Part shown: positions 7,842 through 12,823 of the stretch, piece by piece
How the letters are laid out: each line of letters begins with the position of its first letter
Numbering within the stretch: the first letter of the stretch is position 1
From: Funneliformis mosseae
Taxonomy: Eukaryota > Glomeromycota > Glomeromycetes > Glomerales > Glomeraceae
NCBI GenBank assembly: GCA_910592005.1
Contig: CAJVPP010003022.1
Coordinates: 1-12,823, forward strand
Direction of reading: 5' to 3'
DNA length: 12,823 nt
Notes under the pieces: model-generated
What the model was told of the DNA's origin: nothing
What the model saw: the letters and a program-made list of their open reading frames with translations, nothing else
Database searches by the model: none
Position numbers and translations under genes: made by a program

Positions 7842-10229
7842 ATGTCAACTATCACTCTTAACTGTTTGGTCGTAGGTGAAAACCCTTATGAAAATGCTTT
7901 CAACATCGAGATAAACTTGACAAAGGCGGTTAGTGAACTCAAAGAAGCTATCAAGAAGAAGAAGGCACCTGATTTCGATAATTTCACTGCAGACAAACTC
8001 AAATTATGGAAGGTGGACATTTCCCTTGAAGAAGACGGAAAATTAAGCGTTGCCAATACCAAGATTAATAATATAAATGACGAGCTTGGAGCCGTAAGGC
8101 TGACTTCGCTTTCGAAGATTAGCACGCACTTCCCTTCCCAGCCAGCCGACAAAATGAACATTCATATCATCGTACAACGTCCCGAAAAGATTGGGGGTAT
8201 ATTACAGTTTTCGACAGAAAAACTATCATACGTTGCGATTTTGATCAATTTTACAAAGTTTAAACACTATAACTTTTCACCACTCTAGCTACGAAACCTA
8301 CCACCGTCACCACCTTGGGCAAGGCCAAGCGTCAGCTTTCTGAAACTCAATATGTTCGTCAGCACCTCGCTCGTAATGCATTGAAAGCGAAAAATTTTTA
8401 TGTCTATTTCAATTACTCCACCTTGAAGGAAGGCGCAGAAGTACTTCATAAAACATTGGAGGAACTAAGTGACGATTCTGAACTTGGTGATTCTGTAAGA
8501 AGGGTTTTGGGACGGGACGAATTCTTCGAGAGTGATAATGTGAAGCTTTATTTTCAGCGAAAAAAGAGAAAGAATAAAGAGAAGTTAAGTACAGAAACAA
8601 CATTAAGTATGGCAAACGAAAGGCTTAGTGTTGCGAACGAAATTGCCCACAAAAATTCTCTTGATCTTTTGAGGGATATAGCAGAGGAAGAAAGTCTCTT
8701 AGATGAAGACTATGAAGAATCTGAGGTTGAAAATGAACCCCCGCAAGAAAAATCCTCATCAAACATTCCTGTTGAAGTCGAAAGTTGTAGCAACACCCAA
8801 ACTAAAAGCTTGCCATGCTATCTTAATGGACTTCCTATCCATGCTGAATACTCACTTATGGAAGAGGACTGGATAATAGACGGTGTAACCTTAAGCGATA
8901 ATTTGAAGGGAAATGGGTTTGTCTTGAAATGTTTTCGTCAATAAGTGTTACTTGATGGGAATCAACTAACCCATTATTCATTGTTTGTTTAGTATAATTA
9001 GACGCGGTCACTTCAACTTTTCGGATGTGGAGTGTACATCGCAGATAAGCGATGAGCACTGGAACAAAGTCTTAGTCCCATTTTTGACGCAGTACAAGTT
9101 GAAAAATGCACTTTCCGTAGAGAACGATGAAAAAAAGCTGATAGAAATGTTTGGAGAAGAAAATAAGAAGAAGATCTTAGAGCCGGGAAACTTAAAATTG
9201 GTGGCCAGCTTGTGCGATGCCGAAGAGGACACCACAAAAGTCCTTGAAATGGTGAAGCGAATACGATTGGTTTTATATCTTAAAGAATTTGCTGATTGTC
9301 AAACCCTAAAATCACTGGAGATGAAATGGGCGACGTCTATCCCTTCTGACATTTTAGACAAACAGTTGCGAGACATTTTGTGGGCAGCCGAGCTTATAAA
9401 ATGGGTGTAGGTGTTCCATGTCCATTCTTATTTTCATCTTTTGCTATATCTTATAATAATGGTTTTCCTGTAGGATCATGCAATGGCAAGACGGTACCTT
9501 CCTTAAGGAAATGAAAGAACCGTGGGTGAAGACACAGTTGACATCACGACTGCTTGTACCAGTAATTCCGGTAAAGCCCGGCGAGACTGAATCTGACGCA
9601 GAAAAGATTGTTGCCAATAATAAGAAATCACTAGTATCTCCAAAAATAAAAGCGAAGACTCGTGTAGATGGGCTTGACGATGCCGAAGAATTCGAAAATG
9701 TTTGGGTTGAGTTAAAGGGTGGTTTTGGTACTCGGCATGAATCTGAAAACAGTAACAATCGTGAAGATCTAGATGTATTATTCAAAGGTTTTTCAGTAAT
9801 GTCTGCAATGCAGGCTTTAACAATGCCAGAAGAAGCAAAAAAGAGGATTTGCGAGTTAGAATTCTTTGGCATAAGAGGAATTGGAAATCACTTCCAATTC
9901 TTGGGTTGTCTCCAGACCTCCAAATATCTTATGTGCTCGTACTTGTTAGGGGAATTTTACTTACCATCATTTGAGGGAAGAGAAGGTAGTGGCATACAGG
10001 AACTGTTGTATGCAATAAGAATTGTATACTCATTCAAGGTAAGCATTTGTTTTATTATCTTCAAAGAGTTGCTCAAGTTTTTTCAACAATACTTGCATTC
10101 CTCACCAATTTACAGATAAGAGTGGAAGCAAGTAAATTGGCATTTCACCATATTAGGTCTTCGGCAAGAAGTAAGAGAATTTTTGATGCTGACTCTTCAC
10201 CAATCAAGGCAAAGAGAGTTCGGGCATGA
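7842..10229 (+). CDS. Crinkler (CRN)-type effector family protein, five exons
   Basis: Exons 7842-8196, 8289-8916, 8993-9406, 9474-10038 and 10116-10229 total 2076 nt and keep one frame for 691 residues. Residues 1-116 are the ubiquitin-like CRN header of Glomeromycotina: TITLNCLVVGENPYENAF, then DKLKLWKVDI at 51-60 and IHIIVQRP at 106-113, the place of the HVLV-type motif in oomycete CRNs. Residues 209-215 (RKKRKNK) are a likely nuclear localisation signal, and KAKRVRA ends the protein. Residues 235-270 are acidic. Residues 290-655 form the effector part (HWNKVLVPFLTQY, IRLVLYLKEFADC, FENVWVELKGGFG, IRGIGNHFQFLGC). I recognise no catalytic motif in it, such as a P-loop or kinase signature. 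CRN proteins are known as nuclear-acting effectors. There is no classical signal peptide. All four introns have GT..AG ends. Confidence 0.85.
8197..8288 (+). other. CRN intron 1
   Basis: GTATAT..CTAG, 92 nt, phase 1. It separates the header exon (ending PEKIG) from the linker (TKPTTVTT) and creates an Ala codon. The unspliced frame would otherwise run into TAG at 8286-8288. Confidence 0.85.
8917..9001 (+). other. CRN intron 2, two in-frame acceptors
   Basis: The donor is GTTTGT at 8917, phase 2. Acceptor TTTAG ends at 8992 (76 nt), and a second AG ends at 9001 (85 nt). Both keep the frame. The first adds IIR before RGHFNFSD; the second joins NGRGHFNFSD directly. The first acceptor has the better T-rich tract. 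Confidence 0.65.
9407..9473 (+). other. CRN intron 3
   Basis: GTAGGT..CTGTAG, 67 nt, phase 2. It removes the TAG that would otherwise follow IKWV and joins IKWV to IMQWQDGT in frame. Confidence 0.8.
10039..10115 (+). other. CRN intron 4
   Basis: GTAAGC..TTACAG, 77 nt, phase 0, joining IVYSFK to IRVEASKLAF. Donor and acceptor are both close to consensus. Confidence 0.85.
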
Positions 10230-10361
10230 TGACATGCTTTTCTGCTTCCATCTTTGGTACAACTTCGATGAATTGACTATTGACTATCAAGTTTTCCTTT
10301 CATTTGTTTTTGTAACTCCTATGAGATCCAAACTTCCCTATATATGTTGATTGGCCTGTGT

Positions 10362-10455
10362 TCACGTCCGCCGTTGCAGACTAAATCCCCTTAGATTTCC
10401 TCAATGAATGTTGTGTGTGACATACCGTTGTGGAATGGGTTGCTGTGATCCCGGA
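10362..10455 (+). repeat. Direct repeat, copy 1
   Basis: A 94-bp unit running from TCACG to ATCCCGGA. It matches copy 2 except for four transitions and a 2-bp GT indel in a GTGT run. The offset between the copies is 119 bp. Neither copy has a coding frame. Confidence 0.9.
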
Positions 10456-10480
10456 CGTTGACTGTTACATTTGATAGTTG

Positions 10481-10572
10481 TCACATCCGCCGTTGCAGAC
10501 TAAATCCCTTTAGATTTTCTCAACGAATGTTGTGTGACATACCGTTGTGGAATGGGTTGCTGTGATCCCGGA
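10481..10572 (+). repeat. Direct repeat, copy 2
   Basis: A 92-bp unit running from TCACA to ATCCCGGA, separated from copy 1 by 25 bp. All four base differences from copy 1 are C/T or G/A. Confidence 0.9.
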
Positions 10573-10735
10573 AATTGTTGGCATACTATTTACCGATTAT
10601 AAAATATGTACGTATCAGCTGTGAAATCTTTCCAGACGTTATGCTTAAGAAAATGGTGAAGACTGATTAAGCATTCGAAGCAATGTGAGATGTAGCAATT
10701 TTCCAATAATAAAAAATTTTTCTTGGCAAAAAGTG

Positions 10736-10752
10736 CGTGAATTTTTTTCACG
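10736..10752. repeat. Small perfect hairpin
   Basis: CGTGAA and TTCACG arms (6 bp) flank a five-T loop. It lies about 510 bp after the CRN stop. It may be chance in this sequence. Confidence 0.4.
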
Positions 10753-11185
10753 GTGTCACATGATTTTTATTTTTCACAGAGTACTGTGCTATGAGTTATC
10801 ACTTGACATACTTTACTACACCACATGATTTATTTCATTTTTCTGCGCAATCTGACGAGCCCGGACACCATGTCCAGACTCTACCATTGGCAGATAAATT
10901 TAACCGGATGTTGATCCCACTTCTGCACCATCAGAGATATTTGATAAAAATCTGATTGGCCGATCATCTTGTGATTTATGGTAACTCACCAGCGCCTGGA
11001 ACTCTCCTAGAACTATCAAGGAACTGGCAGGTAACTAGGGTGATACCTGTGATACAAATTTTTATGTTATACATCATGCAAAATCCCTTCGGCTAATTCC
11101 TGATAATCATGAGAGATCCACAAACTGATTTACATGCATGTGAATATGAGAAAAAAGGAATTAGCATAGCCGAGATATATGACCC

Positions 11186-11193
11186 TATATAAA
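11186..11193 (+). promoter_or_regulatory. TATATAAA, possible core promoter
   Basis: TATATAAA lies 218 nt upstream of the ATG of the 351-residue gene. A second TATA-like site, TATAAAT at 11311-11317, lies 94 nt from that ATG. Either could position transcription. Confidence 0.4.
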
Positions 11194-11410
11194 CCTCCCG
11201 ATATGTTTGTAATCGAATAAAAATGAATCTGAGTTTAGCCCTTTTTCACCCAGAGGCTGAAAAAGAAAATCTATCCCCTTTTTCTGGCTTCGAATTTATG
11301 AGAAGGCGAGTATAAATTTGAAACATGATATTCATTAGTGTAAGTTACTAAAAACGCTATAAATCAATAAATTGTTATAAATCGTTATAATTCGTAAGTG
11401 AACAAGAAAT

Positions 11411-12466
11411 ATGCCTGATACGATTATTCTAGATAAGCAGTTTAATAAGATTGTGCCTAAATCTATTAATAATCGTCCTGGATATGATATGAAATATGTT
11501 AGCGCATATATTGTAAATTACTGTTATGGTACTGACCTCAAAAAAATAATCAGAATAGAGTGGGAGTATGATACATTATCAGTTGTGAAACCAGGTCAGT
11601 CTCTAGTTGCATGGGCTGTAAGTGTTAGAATTCGATTACAAGAATTATTAGCCAATCAGAGATTTAGTGTATATCACCGACATTGTTTGTTTGCAGGATT
11701 TGGGAATGGCAAGATGGTTAATTCTGACTATCATCGACCCAGAATCAATAAGAATAATATGGCTATTTGTTTTGATTGCTGGAAATTGGTAAAGATTACC
11801 GATATAAAACCAAAAAAGACATATTTTAGTGGATGGCGCAGATATGGATATGAGGTTAAATCCAAGGACTTGATGAAACACCATTGGGATACCGAATGTT
11901 CCAAAGCTAAAACTAAGGATGGGGGTGTACGACTTATCCAAAATGCTTATCGAAATTATAAGAGAAGGCCCGAAACTCTGGCAAAACGAGTTTGGGAAGC
12001 AGTTCGAAATGATAACACTCCTAAGGATAAAAAGTTTCTAAACATACCTAATTCTGATTATAGATATAGCATGGAATTTGAGATTTTTGTTAAAGAAGGG
12101 TATCATTCTAGACATGCTGTCCTTTATGATGCCAAAAGTTGGTCAGACCATAAGAGGCGTCAATTAGCTGATAGATTATCTCGACAAGAATTAGCTGAAA
12201 AACAATTACAGCAAGAGTTAGCTGAAAGACAGAAATGTGTCCTTTTAAATATTCAAAGACAGAAGGGATTTCATCAGATCGTGAACAATGGCCGAAAGAT
12301 GCATCCACTATATCTTCTACAGATTGATAGATCAAAAGAGGTTAATACAAGCGAAATATTTATCTCGTCTCGGTATGTAAAACAAAATAACTTACTAGCA
12401 TATATAATTAATCTTAATCAGTCCGCATTAAGATTGAGAGATGGGACAAAAATCACAATTGTTTAA
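11411..12466 (+). CDS. IQ-motif/Cys-His protein of an expanded Glomeromycotina family
   Basis: An intact single-exon gene of 351 residues, starting at ATG 11411 (AAGAAATATG context) and ending at TAA 12464-12466. Residues 1-110 form a globular block (GYDMKYVSAYIVNY, IRIEWEYDTL). Residues 119-122 (CFDC) and the HHWDTEC cluster about 40 residues later could bind zinc. Then comes LIQNAYRNYKRRP, which fits the calmodulin-binding IQ pattern (IQ-x3-R-x3-R), continuing as LAKRVWEAVRND. That IQ/LAKRVWE combination is common in Rhizophagus proteins. Residues 237-278 are highly charged and helical (RQELAEKQLQQELAER). The last 60 residues are mixed. No membrane segment or signal peptide is seen. The function is unknown; calmodulin binding is an inference from the motif alone. 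Confidence 0.85.
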   Translation: MPDTIILDKQFNKIVPKSINNRPGYDMKYVSAYIVNYCYGTDLKKIIRIEWEYDTLSVVKPGQSLVAWAVSVRIRLQELLANQRFSVYHRHCLFAGFGNGKMVNSDYHRPRINKNNMAICFDCWKLVKITDIKPKKTYFSGWRRYGYEVKSKDLMKHHWDTECSKAKTKDGGVRLIQNAYRNYKRRPETLAKRVWEAVRNDNTPKDKKFLNIPNSDYRYSMEFEIFVKEGYHSRHAVLYDAKSWSDHKRRQLADRLSRQELAEKQLQQELAERQKCVLLNIQRQKGFHQIVNNGRKMHPLYLLQIDRSKEVNTSEIFISSRYVKQNNLLAYIINLNQSALRLRDGTKITIV

Positions 12467-12823
12467 CTAGTTTAACTAACTGATTCTGAGAAATATATTA
12501 ATTATAGACTATTGCTTTTAACTGAAGATTAGTATCATTTAGCCAAAGGTGCAATGTATAACTTATTCTTTATTTTTTGCGCTATATAATCTGGATGCAT
12601 GATCACCTAGTATAATTGGCCGATGGTGCTATGCATGATCTGCCTATTCTGGGTTAGATCCTCCAATATATTGTATAACTATTTTAATAAAAGTATTTCA
12701 GAACAATCGGGATATATTTGTCATGGGGATGAGGACGTTGTTATCTAGTAAGAAATAATTGGATGTATGAGAAGATAGCCCAATTATGGATACGATTAGA
12801 TACAGTATCACATATACTTGTTA
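12467..12823. other. Noncoding 3' interval
   Basis: This is AT-rich with no gene. TGCATGATC occurs twice (about 12596 and 12633). An AATAAA is at 12686-12691, 220 nt after the stop of the IQ-motif gene, and could be its polyadenylation signal. Confidence 0.4.

Larger units (their letters stand above)
10230..11410. other. Noncoding interval with repeats and palindromes
   Basis: About 1.2 kb with no credible gene. It contains the 92-94 bp direct repeat, a T-loop hairpin at 10736-10752, an inverted repeat (GCTAATTCC 11092-11100, GGAATTAGC 11157-11165) with 56 nt between the arms, and TATA-like sites near its right end. I see no tRNA-like cloverleaf or transposon ends. Confidence 0.5.

Noticed and set aside
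8409..9237. Several minus-strand open frames within the CRN gene
   Set aside because: All are antisense to exons with strong family similarity and consistent splice phases.
10226..10232. ATGATGA as a C/D snoRNA C box at the CRN stop codon
   Set aside because: No matching D box (CTGA) was found at a suitable distance.
11092..11165. 74-nt segment with 9-bp inverted ends as a tRNA or small RNA
   Set aside because: It has no T-loop GTTCRA or anticodon stem. The arms alone are weak evidence.

Overview
The window looks like nuclear DNA of a Glomeromycotina (arbuscular mycorrhizal) fungus, most likely Rhizophagus or a close relative. It is AT-rich and has short spliceosomal introns of 67-92 nt. 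It carries protein families that are greatly expanded in those genomes: F-box/leucine-rich-repeat proteins, coiled-coil proteins whose carboxyl end contains PMMSPIISPVTA, Crinkler (CRN) proteins with a ubiquitin-like header, and IQ-motif proteins. The assignment rests on recognised family style, not on a search.

Layout. Positions 104-1201 (minus) and 1357-2409 (plus) are two divergent, paralogous F-box/LRR loci whose ATGs are about 155 bp apart. The first has a single in-frame stop. The second is a multiply damaged pseudogene. In both, the stop replaces the same tryptophan at the end of the F-box. Positions 2564-4585 (plus) hold a 674-codon coiled-coil/acidic-tail gene open except for one TAG at codon 94. 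Positions 4775-5302 (plus) hold a 176-codon unknown gene open except for one TGA. Positions 5303-6752 have no intact gene, only scattered coding-like fragments on both strands. Positions 6753-7485 (plus) are a two-exon gene for a protein with two N-terminal membrane segments and a small helix-turn-helix-like C-terminal domain. Positions 7842-10229 (plus) are a five-exon CRN gene of 691 residues. Positions 10230-11410 are noncoding, with a 92-94 bp direct repeat and small palindromes. Positions 11411-12466 (plus) are an intact single-exon gene for a 351-residue protein with Cys/His pairs, an IQ-like motif and a basic coiled coil. The remainder is noncoding.

The left 5.3 kb behaves as a gene-decay zone: four neighbouring loci are each broken by in-frame stops that can be explained by C-to-T or G-to-A transitions. 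The right half holds three apparently intact genes with clean splice signals. There is no operon logic; the genes are independent members of lineage-expanded families. The strongest candidates for something undescribed are the paired F-box stops, the membrane-anchored HTH-like protein and the C-terminal region of the CRN protein. No tRNA, rRNA or CRISPR was found, and no transposon could be identified.
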